A stretch of DNA of 64,000 bases. It comes from Sapria himalayana. Lineage: Eukaryota > Streptophyta > Magnoliopsida > Malpighiales > Rafflesiaceae. Position 1 is the stretch's first letter. Each line of letters begins with the position of its first letter. Below, piece by piece: positions 1 to 11,050 of the stretch. The stretch is from contig JAREIK010000385.1 in the NCBI GenBank assembly GCA_029783825.1, positions 2,018,501 through 2,082,500 of the forward strand. Reading direction: 5' to 3'. The position numbers and the translations under genes were made by a program. The notes below the pieces were generated by a model, which saw nothing but the letters and a program-made list of their open reading frames with translations, was not told where the DNA came from and made no database searches.

Positions 1-349
1 AATACCTAATCAGCTACTTTGCATAAAACATAATACTGTCAATGTTTTGAATAATGTCAACCTGACTTAACTAAAATTGAAAGCATAACAATCATCTAAT
101 AACAAAGATAATTAAATTAACTAGTAAGCATACACTTACCCTACAAAAAACTATAGTAGCATATCAATTCACAATACTATAACAAAGCTACAATTTGGTT
201 ACATATATGATTTGTTTTCAACCCAAAATCCCTCACAATAATCTCGAATACAAATTTGATCAGAGTCATCCATTACATCTTGGATATGACTGGATTGTGT
301 ACAAAGAAGATATGACTTTGTTAGCTCTTTCTGTAAAGTCTTGTTAAGG

Positions 350-840
350 AGTTGACAAAACAATTGACCATATTGGATTAAGCTCATCTTGTACATAGAA
401 GACTTTCTTAGATTGGGAGGCTAATATGAACGGATCTGACTTATGAGCCACTCTGCTAAATTCAACTAAGGTAAACCCAAGATCATCGACTTTGATTCAA
501 TTCTTATTATCAACCCAATCACACTTGAAGACTATAATTCTGAACATAGTATAATCAAGGTCCCAAATCTCAGTAATAACTCTATAGAAACAAAGCTCCC
601 CGAAAATAGGATTTTTATTCTTGGCACTAGTAATTTGCATGGTCGTTGCTACAATACTAACTCACTATTTTGGGTAACTCGTAAATCATCATGCTCCTTA
701 GTATTATATTGACACTCGTTGATGACATAACTATTATACTTCATCACATTATGGCTTGGACCAACAACTATCCATTTAAGGGTTTTAGATACAAGTTCAT
801 TATTTCCAATTGCAACTTCAACCTATAGAAATAAGTTCAA
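350..840 (-). pseudogene. CACTA transposon ORF, C-terminal DUF4216-like region (degenerate)
   Basis: Minus-strand translation gives SHNVMKYNSYV near 690-770, then VDDLGFTLVEFSRVAHKSD and FILASQ..KVFYVQ near 390-500. These match the DUF4216 region that ends plant CACTA (En/Spm-type) transposase proteins. Several stops and frame changes separate the blocks, so it is not translatable. It lies downstream of the Tnp2/DUF4218 blocks on the same strand, the usual order in these transposons. Domain identity is from family knowledge; exact limits are approximate. Confidence 0.7.
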
Positions 841-989
841 GTTATAATTTATATATTAACCATTAATGTAAAAGATATGGAAAATTTAAGAAACTATTAT
901 GGTACCTTTTTTCATAACCAAAAGGCAAAAGTACGAGCATGCTCATCCTGTAACCACTTTTGCCATTTTGATTGACATGGATGTTACTT

Positions 990-1330
990 TCAGCCATTGC
1001 ATGTGTTCTCTATGAAGTTATGTATAACAATTAAATAATTAGAGTAATATATTATTTGTACAATAAATAAAGAAACAAAAAGTAAGTGGTGCTTACTCAA
1101 TATAAGGTTGGACAATTGAGGTATTTTCCAACACATAATGATGTGCTTTAACCATAAATTGGAATCGGCCTTCATAGTATGACCTCCAAATATTGGTGCC
1201 CCTACTTTTTGGTCAATGTTTGAACTACTAGGAATTCCAATTGCATCCACATTTGATAAATACTTTGTACAAAACTTGATTCCTTCTTTTACAATATAGC
1301 ATTCAGCAATACAACCTTCAGGTCGAGTAC
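990..1330 (-). pseudogene. CACTA transposase linker between DUF4218 and DUF4216 (degenerate)
   Basis: A minus-strand reading includes IDQKVGAPIFGGHTMKADS and LWLKHIIMCW, which resembles the GGH/W segment that follows DUF4218 in plant CACTA proteins. It is out of frame with the upstream block and has no recognised domain of its own. Position between two recognised transposase segments is the main support. Confidence 0.45.
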
Positions 1331-1334
1331 GATT

Positions 1335-1634
1335 TCATACATAGCCTTTTAACAATTTCATAAACCTTTCAAATGGGTAAATCCACTTAAAGTAAACCAA
1401 TCCACATAGTCTCACTTCTCTTACAAGATGCACAATAAGATGCACCATGATATTAAAGAATGAAGGTGGGAAGTACTTTTCAAATAAGCATAATGTCACC
1501 ACTATCTCATTTTGTAACTCATCTAATGAAGGAACATCAACGACTTTACTACAGAGAGCATTGAAAAAGAAACTCAATCTACTAATGGCATTCCTCACAT
1601 GCTTGGGGAAGATAGAACATAACAAAACCAGCAA
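1335..1634 (-). pseudogene. DUF4218 segment of CACTA transposase
   Basis: An open stretch of 99 residues contains FPKHVRNAISRLSFFFNALC, LCLFEKYFPPSFFNIMVHL and FERFMKLLKGYV. These are the conserved core of DUF4218, found in plant CACTA transposases after the Tnp2 domain. The block directly follows the KSHDYHALMQ end of the preceding block with one stop between them. It is the best conserved part of the remnant. No full protein can be made because neighbouring blocks are frame-shifted. Confidence 0.8.
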
Positions 1635-1637
1635 AAA

Positions 1638-2039
1638 TTATTGCATTAATGCATGATAGTCATGAGATTTTAATCCATAAAGTTTCAAGTCTTCCATTGA
1701 CACGAGGTTTCGAAAGTTACAACAATATCCATAAGGAACCTTCAATTGCGAAAGTGTTTGACAAAACGCCTTCTTTTCCATTGTAGAAAGTGTATAACAT
1801 GTAGGAGGGAGATATGTTCTTTTCGATTCAAACCTTGGTGCCAATTCGCTCCTTAAGTCCATTTCTACAAGATCTAAGCGAAAATTAAGACCATCATTTG
1901 TCTTACCTACAATATTGAGTAATGTACCAATAATGCTTTCACAAACATTTTTCTCAATATGTATTATATTCAAATTATGATGAACATGAAGATATTTCCA
2001 ATACTCAAGATCAAAGAATATGAACTTTTTTTCCAACAA
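1638..2039 (-). pseudogene. Tnp2 C-terminus joined to start of DUF4218 (CACTA transposase)
   Basis: A stretch of 133 residues starts with FFDLEYWKYLHVHHNLNIIH and IEKNVCESIIGTLLNI, which is the end of the Tnp2 (transposase family 21) domain. It continues into SELAPRFESKRTYLPP and LYGLKSHDYHALMQ, the beginning of DUF4218. Reading continues into the next block after a single stop codon. The mobile-element role would be excision and integration at CACTA termini; this copy is inactive. Confidence 0.85.
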
Positions 2040-2042
2040 TTT

Positions 2043-3253
2043 GTATTGTTGATTTCAGATTTACCTCGTTTAACCTTTTTTTCCCCAAAGAATTGCAAAT
2101 TCCATTGATTTTTTTTAATATTTCCTCGCCAGTCAATATTTGTGGAGGTGAGCGAAACTCTTGTTTTCCATCAAATACTTTCTTTTGTTTCCTATCTGGA
2201 TGGTTTCTTGGAAGAAATCATCTATGTCCAGTACAGGAGTTCTTTTTTTCCATGCTTTAACCTACAAGAATATGTTTCTTCTCCACATATTGGACAACCA
2301 TAATATTCTTTAACTGTGCACCCTGACATATTTCTATATGCAGGAAAATCATTGTTTGTCCATAATAGAACGGATCTTAATGTAAAGAATTTTTATTGAT
2401 GTGCATCGTAAACTTGAACTCCGACCTCTCACAATGTTATTAGATCTTCTATTAGCAGTGCTAAATAGATATCAATGTCATTGTCAGGTTGTCGTAGACC
2501 TGAAATTAATAAAGATAACATCATAAATTTTCTTTTCATGCACAACCATGGAGGAAGGTAGTAAATTATCATGAGAATGGGCCAACAACTTTGTTTTTTA
2601 TTAAATTAACTGAGAGGATTTATGTCATCTATAGAAATTATAAGTCTCAAGTTTCTAGGTTCTAAGAAAAACTCAGGCAATCTGTGATTAACTTGCTTCC
2701 ATGATGGTGAATCTGATGAATAATGTATTTTCCCATCAAAATTGCTTTCTTCAACATGCCATATGAGCTATTTTGTAATTTTTGATGATTGAAACATTCT
2801 TCTAAATCTTGAAATTGGCGGAAAATACCACATTACTTTCGTATGAACTCCTTTTCTCCTCTTAGTTCCTGTGTTATCTGTCTTCCACCTCGAAGATTCA
2901 CAGGTAGGACATAAGGATGCATCTTTCAACTCATTCTGATAAAGTACACAATCATTTGGGCATGCATGTATTTTCTCATATTTCAATTCCAAAGAATTTA
3001 ATGCCTTTTTCACTTCATACATGGACGAATGCAATTCATTATTTAAAGGAAACATATCTCCATGTATTTGTAAAAGCTCTGAAAAGCTATTATCAGACCA
3101 CCCAAAACATGCTTTCAAATTGTATAATTTGATCAAGATAGACAATTTTGTAAAGTTTTTGCAACCATGATATAATGGTTTTTCTACATCTTGTAGTAAT
3201 CTTGCAAACAATTTAGGATCATTTTGACAATCATCATGTGTATCTTGAACCAA
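2043..3253 (-). pseudogene. Tnp2 transposase core (CACTA), stop-interrupted
   Basis: The segment at 2768-3253 has DCQNDPKLFARLLQDVEKPL, then HACPNDCVLYQNE, CPTCESSRWK and KVMWYFPPISRFRRMFQSS, the typical N-terminal half of plant Tnp2. Farther on, VYDAHQ, FFTLRSVLLWTNNDFPAY, CTVKEYYGCPICGEE and HGKKRTPVLDIDD are readable at about 2180-2420 but with stops between them. Paired CxxC motifs are retained. Frame damage makes it a pseudogene. Confidence 0.85.
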
Positions 3254-3254
3254 T

Positions 3255-3558
3255 TCTATTGTACTATATTAATCATCAAATTGAAGTTTATCATAATGTT
3301 GTGCACTTATGGTTGGTGGGCCACTTGGAGCTACCTCTCCATGCCAATACCATGTATGGTAACTTTGATTATTCCAAAGAAAAACAAATAGTCTCGAATC
3401 TTTTGAAGAGTATGGAATATCATATTACCACATTGTAAGCATTGATATTTAATGGAGGTTTTATTTGCAGAATTTTGTATTGCAAATGTAACAAAACATT
3501 CAACTCCATCTTCATATTCGTTCGATCTTCTATCTTTTGAGATCCATGAACGATCCAT
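3255..3558 (-). pseudogene. Transposase-associated N-terminal domain of CACTA protein
   Basis: The start MDRSWISKDRRSNEYEDGVE and the following CLQCGNMIFHTLQKIRDYLF are characteristic of the small domain that begins Tnp2-type CACTA proteins. The ATG at 3556-3558 is the expected native start. A frameshift near 3350 moves the downstream YWHGEVAPSGPP segment into another frame, and a stop interrupts the link to the Tnp2 core. This sets the 5' end of the transposase gene and shows that the element's 5' terminus lies at higher coordinates. Confidence 0.85.
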
Positions 3559-4594
3559 TTTTAAAGAACAAATTATTTCTAATAGTGATTAAACTTCAAA
3601 TGGAAGAACATATCAACATTCTAATGTTATTCGTTTATCAACCTCTATTTTCTCTGTTTAAAGAAAATTCAATGATCAATTTTATAAAACATTTATAAGC
3701 ATGTCAGATCTAAGATAGAAGGGATGAGCATTACTATTCTAATCATGTTGACTTTGTTTACATAGATCTACCCTTATAGAATAAAATACTGAATATTTAT
3801 AAATTTAAACAATCCAATTATGTGTGTGTGTGTGTGTGTGCATTATTGCCTAATAGTAGTAAATTCAAAAAGATGTATAATCACATTACAACAAGTGTAT
3901 ATAAATATTAACATATATAATATCAAGTTATGTTATTTGTTTTATGATAACATTTCTAACATCATAAATTATGGAGTGGTTCCTATCCCATATAGAAATA
4001 CATAATTTCTATGTCAACCACCAATATACTTAGATTCATTTTTTAAAATTGATTACATATCGCATTAATTTTAGAAGATTAACTTTTTTCGAATCATTTA
4101 CAAGATTAACTTACACTTATTCTACCGTATGCTTATTTCAAATATATTACTTTTATTAGGATGGCCTAAGAATCAACTTTCAACTTAAAGCAACATCTAA
4201 GCAGTCAAAATACTATGAAGGAAATTGAATGAAATTAATTAATTCTGATTATTTAAAGTGCACATAAGTAATTGTCTCACAAAATAAACAACAAGGCAAC
4301 CAAAATTTTTATTATTATCTAACGTATCATAATAGCCTAAATGATGATGATTATTATTATTTTTACTATAATTATATCATTATTTTAATTTTATCTTTCA
4401 CAAAAAAATGATTATATATATATATTGCAACAAAAGATAACTTTTTACTTATATATATTCAAACTAAGGATAACTTTTTACTTTAAATATAATGACTTTG
4501 TGTTTGAATTAAACTGGAGAAGGATAATAAGTGGTCTTTTGGGTTGACTATTAATTTTGATGTCTCTATCTTTATATTTAAACAACAAATATAA

Positions 4595-4631
<37 letters not shown>

Positions 4632-4632
4632 C
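4595..4632. repeat. (AAT)n microsatellite
   Basis: About twelve consecutive AAT/ATA units, preceded by an AT-rich stretch. Confidence 0.9.
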
Positions 4633-5170
4633 CACAAATCAATAAATAGTTATTAATTTATTTCAAATTGCACATTTTCTTGAAGGAAATCAAACATGAG
4701 AAATTATTTCTCACGGTTAGTACGCTTCTTAGAAAATTAAATATTTAAACAAAAAAATATCTTTTAATTATTCTATAAATAAAAGTCAAATATGAGAAAT
4801 TTAATTCATTATTATAAAAATATTTTATTCTCCTCCTAATCTGATCCTAGAACCTCCCATTATGCATTCTAGTGCATTATAGGTTTTTATTCCTTTTTTG
4901 TTATTTTTTTAACGAAAAATTATTTAAATCATATTTGAGATAAAAGCTAATTCTCTAATTTATAAGAAAAATGACATGACATTGGGGAAAAGAAAAAATA
5001 AGATACTTTTTTTTATCAAACATGTCTAAGAAAAAAAGAAAATAAAAAGCATTTTGAGAAAAGATAAATTTTTATTGGCCATGTATTTTCCTTTTAACTA
5101 TATTATTTTATTTATTTCTAGCTACTTAAAAATTTTATATAATATTTACTGGACCCCCAAATCTTATTTT

Positions 5171-5373
5171 CCTTATTTGTGTAGCTTATTTTAAAATATA
5201 CTTTGCTTAATTTCTTATTTTCCATAATCAATATTCTCATGTATAAAAGGTATAAAATGTATATATTCTCTTTTTGATAGTAATATCCTTATTTGTGTAG
5301 CTTATTTTTATAAATACTTTGTTTAATTTCTCATTTCCTATAATCAATATTCCCAGGTATATAAGGTAAATCT
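5171..5373 (+). repeat. Tandem duplication, about 116-bp period
   Basis: The segment starting CCTTATTTGTGTAGCTTATT at 5171 recurs at 5287 with the same order of words: CTTTG.TTAATTTCT, then TAATCAATATTC and then a GTATA.AAGGTA block. The two copies have diverged by several substitutions and small indels, so the event is not recent. Confidence 0.75.
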
Positions 5374-6544
5374 TCTTGTTTTAATAATAATATCTATCTT
5401 TTCTTTTTTTTTCTTTTTGTGAGGAAGATTGTAATATTCTATCCAAACTTCTCAATGAATAGAAAACATTTAAAAAATAAAGTAAAAGTATTTAATTAGG
5501 TGAGTATTAATTTACCTATCATCTATTTCTATACAAGATAATAAATAATATATTTTGATTTTACTATAATATCAAACATAAAATAAACAAATACGTGAGC
5601 TAGACTAATTTATAGATATGACATTACATGTCTCTAGGTCCTTAGGCTAATTGATTTTGAAATGACATGACTATAGAGCACACATTTTTAGGAATTATAG
5701 CCTCCTTTTTTCCATACATTCATAGTCTAAAAAATAGAGGAGGAGAGAAAATCCTTGGCACTCCACTTTGCCTTATTTGACATCCTTTCCCAAGAAATAT
5801 TTTATTTTATTTTGTTGACATGTGAAAAGATTGACATGACTCAATGAGTAGAAAATATGAAATCACATTTTTTATAAATGGCAGTGTGATAGGAAGTAGA
5901 AAATTGTTCCAGAACTTAGCTCCCAATTTGCTTTCTCCCTTCAAACCAAACTAGCGAACTTAGCTCTGAAACTAGAAATAACACCCTCTAAACGTCATAA
6001 CCTTTCAAACACTAACTCAACCCGTTAACTCCTAAAAAAATGTAATCTTACAGTAGTAAACTCTTCAACTTTTTTAAAGTAGAGCCCACCCCATAACACT
6101 ATAATCATCCATATTTGATAAACTTAAACAGTTTAACAAAAAATAATAGGGAAGATTTTCCCATTTTCTGATACATAAATTATTGTGAACTAACCCATTT
6201 TTGATACATAAATTAAAAGGAGACAAGGAAAAAGACATTAAAAATTAGACTCCTCATTTATGAGACTATCAAAGAAGTCTCAAGGTCCTCCACCAATAAA
6301 ATCAATGTCTGAATCGTAAATATAGTTAATTTCCTTACCATATTTGCAAGAGGTCCTCATGGGTGAGAACATTAAAAGTTGGATTCATCATGTACAAGCC
6401 ACCATAAGAAGACTCTGGATTAATAATACCACAAAATCATTGATTCAATATGAGCTTTCAACTAATTCAGTCGGAAGAATGAAAAGAAGAGTAGTAGTCT
6501 ACCATTTAGATTTGTGTTGTTTGTTACTTTGTGCTTTGTCGGGT

Positions 6545-7000
6545 TGCAAGAGTTTTAGAGCATCTCCAACAATGCTCTCTAATTTAGCAACTTAAAAATT
6601 ATTAAAATAATATATTATCTATTTTAGCTATTCGATTTTTAAAGTTAACTCCAACAATGTTATCTATTTTAGCTATCCACCTCAACAAACTATAATTAAC
6701 TTTTAAAAAATAATTTTTTAACTAATATATAAAATATAATTTCATCACAACACACACAATGCTGATATATACTTAAATTTAACTAGATAATTATTTTAAA
6801 AACAAAAAATAAAATAAATGTCTTTGACCTGAATAAAAAAAAATTATATTTAAGAAAAATGAGATGAAATTAAAAAACAAACAAAATTTATATTTTAGCT
6901 ATCCAGATTTTGCTATATTTATATTTAAAAAAATGAGATGAATTTAAAAATTTATTTTTTAGCTATCCAGCCATGAAATCTGGATAGCTAAAATCCAGTT
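6545..7000 (+). mobile_element. MITE-like fragment with GAGCATCTCCAACA end
   Basis: Starts near 6556 with GAGCATCTCCAACAATGCTC, and repeats the words CTCCAACAATGTTATCTA and TTTTAGCTATCC at about 6646-6680, 6893 and 6957. This vocabulary is common at ends of small plant DNA transposons. No complementary terminus is seen, so this is a truncated or rearranged copy. It has no coding capacity. Assignment to a superfamily is not possible from the sequence alone. Confidence 0.45.
6957..6993. repeat. Perfect 14-bp-stem hairpin
   Basis: TTTTAGCTATCCAG at 6957-6970 pairs exactly with CTGGATAGCTAAAA at 6980-6993 around a 9-base loop. It lies in the MITE-like fragment and probably reflects an inverted pair of its TAGCTATCC words. 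Confidence 0.85.
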
Positions 7001-7019
7001 TTTGCTAGATTTTAACTAG

Positions 7020-7330
7020 ATAAAATAGATAACATGATTCACGAAATCATGTTTCACGAAAACATGATTCAATACATCTCATTTATATCTAAAAATGAGA
7101 TGAAATTTAACTAGATAAACATGATTCAAGAAATCATGTTTTCGTTGAACGAAACCATGATTTCGTGAATCGAAATTTAGATTTCGTGCATCAAAATCAA
7201 GTTTTCGCTGCCCGAAATATTTTTTTTGATTCACAAAATCATGTATTAGCGAATACATGAATTTTCTTTTTTTCGATTTATTAACGAAATCTTGATTTCG
7301 TTGCTCGTAATATTTTTTTCAATCAACGAA
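7020..7330. repeat. Degenerate short-period repeats built on ATGATTTCGTGAATCGAAA
   Basis: The words ATCATG, TTTCGTG, AACGAAA and GATTTCG recur every 20 to 30 bases on both strands over about 300 bases, so the array is rich in imperfect palindromes such as CATGATTTCGTGAATC. It has more CpG than the surrounding AT-rich DNA. No coding frame or known repeat name can be assigned. Confidence 0.6.
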
Positions 7331-7474
7331 TCAATATACTGGGACATGGTGTTGAAGATGAAATTGAAAATAATGCTCAAAATATAATCTCGAATGATGC
7401 ATTAAAAATATTAAGATTACCTGAATTTTGGATACTTTTCAAAATGATAATCTCGAGTGATGCGTCTGGCGAGG

Positions 7475-7508
7475 AATGAAGACTCGCAATTTCTAGCGAG
7501 TCTTCATT
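7475..7508. repeat. Perfect 13-bp-stem hairpin
   Basis: AATGAAGACTCGC (7475-7487) is exactly complementary to GCGAGTCTTCATT (7496-7508) with an 8-base loop AATTTCTA. The stem is GC-richer than its surroundings. It resembles a bacterial terminator only in shape; in this plant context it may be a transposon footprint or a small folded RNA. Confidence 0.8.
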
Positions 7509-7509
7509 T

Positions 7510-7870
7510 TATTACTTATATTTTAAATATTATATTCATCACATCATTTTATTAAATGACCTTAAATTTTCATTTTATTATTATTTCTCTTAGGGATAAA
7601 TTAAATATTAACAGATTAATTTTAAAAATTAAATATTATTACTTATTTTATAAATAAAAAATTCAAATTTGAATGTGAAAATATTTAAATTTTTTTTAAT
7701 TTGATCATAAGTTTCTTTTTATTTTTAATAAATAATTTTCAACTAAAAATTGATAATTTTTTTTTATTAATCTAGAGTAAAATTTAAAATATTATTACTT
7801 ATTTTACAAATAAAAAATACAAAACTAATTAGTTCCAAATCAATAAATTCAAAATTAATATTTTCATATC
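7510..7870. other. AT-rich stretch, nothing recognised
   Basis: Low-complexity A/T-rich DNA between the 13-bp hairpin and the palindrome cluster. I see no gene, terminal repeat or RNA in it. Confidence 0.6.
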
Positions 7871-7872
7871 CA

Positions 7873-8128
7873 TGACACTTATAAAAGTGACAAGGTTTTA
7901 AATTTTCAGCCCCTTATTCCCTGACATTTTTTAAGGAGTCAAGAAATTTCATAACCTATTAATCTTAACAATGACACTTCTAGTAAGTACCTTAAAAATA
8001 GAAAACATGTTTCAAATAATGATATTTTTAGAAAAATATCATAACATGCCTAATTACAAATAGAATAATGACATTTTCTGAAAACGTCAAGGAACAAAAC
8101 ATCATAAATTTAAAGCTTTGTTGTGGTG
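7873..8128. mobile_element. Possible CACTA terminus with subterminal palindromes
   Basis: A cluster of short palindromes shares the word TGACA: TGACACTTATAAAAGTGACA at 7873, TGATATTTTTAGAAAAATATCA-type at 8020-8041 (10-bp stem) and TGACATTTTCTGAAAACGTC at 8069. They are followed by TTTGTTGTGGTG at 8117-8128, which differs by two bases from the reverse complement of a CACTACAAGAAA terminus. Plant CACTA elements have such subterminal palindromic arrays. It could be the right end of the element whose transposase is at 350-3558, or of a separate non-autonomous copy. Confidence 0.4.
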
Positions 8129-8339
8129 TCAAAATGATCAATCAACTTAAAATTAATCTATCTTCAACAAATCATTTATTAAGTTGGGAATGCAAGAGAT
8201 CCATTATAGTATATTTTTTAATAGATTGATAACACATCTCTTAAGTTGACAAGTATCTCCATTTTTTCTATTCATATATATATTTTATAATATATATAAT
8301 ATATTGAATATTCTTTGATATCCCAAATATTTTTATTTT

Positions 8340-8495
8340 TATTTTTATTTTACACATACGCGCACACACACACAAACACACACACACACACACACATGTG
8401 TCTGTGTGTGTGTTTATATATATTTATATTTATATATGTTTACGTTTAAAAATTTATATATGATTATGTTTGTGTGTGTGTGTGTGTGTGTGTAT
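8340..8495. repeat. (CA)n / (TG)n microsatellite cluster
   Basis: A (CA)n run at about 8359-8398 is followed by (TG)n at 8399-8411 and again at about 8469-8493, giving self-complementary CA and TG blocks in one strand. Confidence 0.9.
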
Positions 8496-8524
8496 TTGAT
8501 ATTTATTTTATTTTATTTTGTGTA

Positions 8525-8600
8525 GCTTCGAGGTTGGTTGAGCGGAGTGTTTTGTAATATTAAGGGTGTATGTTTGAATCCCAGTTGTGTAATCATTTAT
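8525..8600 (+). other. tRNA-like pol III promoter motif (possible SINE head)
   Basis: TGGTTGAGCGG at 8535-8545 fits the tRNA A box and GTTTGAATCCC at 8572-8582 fits the B box, with spacing of about 27 bases as in tRNA-derived SINEs. The segment does not fold into a convincing tRNA. A diverged relative with weaker boxes is present at about 35,585-35,655. No 3' tail or target-site duplication was identified. Confidence 0.35.
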
Positions 8601-8764
8601 TTTTGACGTGATAATTATTATCTTATTTAATTTTTTTATTATTTTAGAACCCTTAGTGTCTTTGATTTTCAGTGCATTAAAACTTAATATTTTGCATTTT
8701 GTTACTTATTACATTTTTTTTTTTTAGTTTTTTAAAAATTATTTTATGTTAATAAAATATTTAA

Positions 8765-9304
8765 ACATAGTTGTCAGTTATGTCAAATCTGGCCGTTTAC
8801 CGGTGGTCATCACCGGAATTAGGCACAGCCCGACATGCGCCACGCAAGTCAGCATCGTCTGACTGGATGACCCTCGTGCAATAATAGCACATGCCAAATC
8901 GGGCATGTCCGGAGAACTCTGAAGTCTAAACCGACAAAAATATCATTCTGATTCAATCATCACCATCAAGCATCATCGTCTGTCCCACGTCGCTTAAACT
9001 TATTCGACTGTCAGTCGGCAACTTTGGAAGAAGATGTCATGAATATATGTCACGTGGGGGTGGAACACGACTGTTACGCATGCCTGATTCCATGCCTAAG
9101 CCTACATGTCACATGCTCGGAGAGATGGACGGACCTATGACACATACTAAAATTATAAGTAGCCCCCAGTGGCAAGCCCCACTCCCAGTGATAGAAATAC
9201 AATACAGCACGCGTCTTAGATTTCAAATCTAAGACACATTTGCACGTGGCAAGTCTAGACTATTATTTAATCAGATTTACGAAATCATGTACAAACACTC
9301 ACAT
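8765..9304 (+). repeat. R-block 1: GC-richer dispersed module of composite repeat X (forward)
   Basis: An island much richer in GC than its surroundings. It shares ordered words with five other places: CGCAAGTC or GCAAGTC, CATCGTCTGACTGGA, ACTCTGAAG, CACGTGGCAAGTC and ACACTCACA. Copies lie at 29,489-29,975, 40,880-41,275, 44,930-45,285, 45,640-45,825 and 51,975-52,455. It contains several CACGTG hexamers and no conserved reading frame across copies. Because flanking DNA is also homologous between copies, it is an internal module of a larger repeat and not a terminus. Confidence 0.75.
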
Positions 9305-9365
9305 CTAAGCAAGAAAAAATAATTAAATAAATTATTGTATATCTACTTGGAAAAAAAATATTTGA

Positions 9366-10419
9366 AAAAAATAATCTCTTAGTGCTCACGGCTCACCCTA
9401 TAAAATAATTGAAAAATATGCATTAATTTTAATATTTTTTAAAAAGTACATCAAACTCTTAACTAATTAATTTTTGATGTTTTTAAATATAATAATTACA
9501 AAATAACATTATGTTAATACATAAATACTTAATTAATTGTTAATGAATTAAGTATCACCTCAATCCTCACCCCTCTCCCCTCTCTCCTTACCCCTGTAAC
9601 TCCTTCGATGGAGCTCCATCAAGCTCCTCAGTGGAGCTCCATCTAGCTCGTTCTAGGCTCATCCAGAACTCATGGCCATTAGGAGGTCATCCAGTTCATT
9701 GTTACAACTCAATATGCTCCATCGAGCTCCTTGTTGGAGCTCGGTATGCTCGATCGAGTTTCTCGATGGAGCATAGTGGATATCCGTTGTGGCGCTTCTG
9801 TGCGAGCTCCATGTAGCTCGTCAAGCTACCTGGAACTCGCACAGGAGCTCCTTACATCTCGACTTTGAGCTACATGGAGCTCATCAAGCTCGACCAGGAG
9901 CTAGATCAAGCTCCACGATCTCTTGGAGCTCCTGTTCGAGCTATAGAAGCTCTAAGAGCTCGATGGGAGCTCTTGGTCAAGCTTCTGTTCGAGCTCCATG
10001 GGACTCATGTCATGCATCTAGAGCTCAATGGAGCTCAACTAATGAGCCCCTAGAGCTTGATGAGCTCCATCAATGAAGTTACGTGTGTCGATTGAGTTAT
10101 AGGGGCAAGGGGAGATGAGCGAGTCACAGGGGAGAGACGCAAGGGATGAATTATAGGGGAGAGAGGCGAGGGATGAGGTATAGGGGAGGGGCGAGTTACA
10201 AGGAACAAGAGCAAGAGGAGAAAGGAGTGGTGATACTGATAATTAATTAACAATTATTTAAGTATTTAAGGAATTACTCAAGGGTATTTTTGAATTATTA
10301 TATTTCAGTGCACCAGAAATCAATCAGTTAAGGATTTGTTTCACTTTTTTGTAAATATTAAGAATTGTTTTTTTAAAATAAAATTATTTTAAAGGGAGTG
10401 TACATAAACATTATTCTCG
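9366..10419. mobile_element. GAGCTC-cored inverted-repeat element M1
   Basis: Inverted terminal regions over 150 bp long flank a minisatellite core. The left side reads CACCCTATAAAATAATTG then CTTAACTAATTAATTTTTGA; the complement of the right side reads ACTCCCTTTAAAATAATTTT then CCTTAACTGATTGATTT. The outer word is a diverged AGAATTATGTTTT-type end. Homologous X sequence in the right arm near 52,505-52,530 continues without it, so it is an insertion. No protein is encoded, so it would depend on a transposase supplied elsewhere. Confidence 0.7.
9605..10085. repeat. GAGCTC minisatellite core of M1
   Basis: Imperfect repeats of GAGCTC with 6 to 15 base spacers such as CATCAA, CATGTA or GTTCGA. 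Because GAGCTC is its own complement, the array reads the same on both strands and gives spurious open frames. It is far richer in GC than the flanks. Confidence 0.85.
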
Positions 10420-10424
10420 CTATT

Positions 10425-11050
10425 TGTAAAACACAATTTTTAAAAACTAATATTTAATCACGAAACAACCTCATTTTTTATAAAAATATAATCATTATTT
10501 CTTTATAAAAATAGTTATGTCACTATAAATTATAATGGTAGCAGAATTTTATTTATAAAAAATCTAACTACCATTAAATTGAGTAAAATAAAAAAAAATA
10601 TCTTTCATCCAATAAAATGACAAATGATTTATTTTTAATTTTGAGACAATTTTTGAGGTCATCATAAAAATATTTCTAAATTTTATAAATTATGTTTATT
10701 AATAGGTTGTTTTTATGACAGATAGGACTTATGGGTCATAAACAACCACACCAACATACAAGAATGACCTAAACCGATTAAATTATGATTAAAATGATAG
10801 GCAAATAATAAATGAAATGAACAATTGATTTTTTTTTAATATTGGGCAAATAAAAAAGTTGAGCAATACAAAGAGTCTTCTTATCTTTGTAACTTTATAT
10901 ATGTATGCAAAAATATAGTTTAATGCATACTTACATATATATCGATAAACAATTATATAAGTTGAATTATATGTAGGCATTCATTAAACTATATATGTAT
11001 TTATAGTTATTTTAAACAACATATAATTTATTTATATTCTATTTTTTGCA
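10425..11050. repeat. AT-rich part of old X copy
   Basis: Shares ordered words with 52,530-53,370: ACCACACCAACATACAAGAA, then AACAATTATATAAGTT and AACAACATATAATTTAT. No coding sequence. It is a diverged forward copy of the right arm flank of the R-block. Confidence 0.65.

Larger units (their letters stand above)
3560..6540. other. AT-rich non-coding stretch
   Basis: No gene, domain or RNA is recognised here. It holds a (GT)n run at 3821-3841, an (AAT)n run at about 4595-4632 and a local tandem duplication at 5171-5373. It may be the upstream part of the CACTA element whose transposase ends at 3558, but nothing in the sequence proves it. Confidence 0.6.

Noticed and set aside
7475..7508. Rho-independent terminator
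   Set aside because: The window is plant nuclear DNA, so a bacterial terminator call is not meaningful. The hairpin is reported as a repeat.
9631..10076. ORFs of 61 to 95 codons in the GAGCTC array
   Set aside because: They are products of a palindromic repeat with few stop codons. They overlap each other in different frames and have no family.
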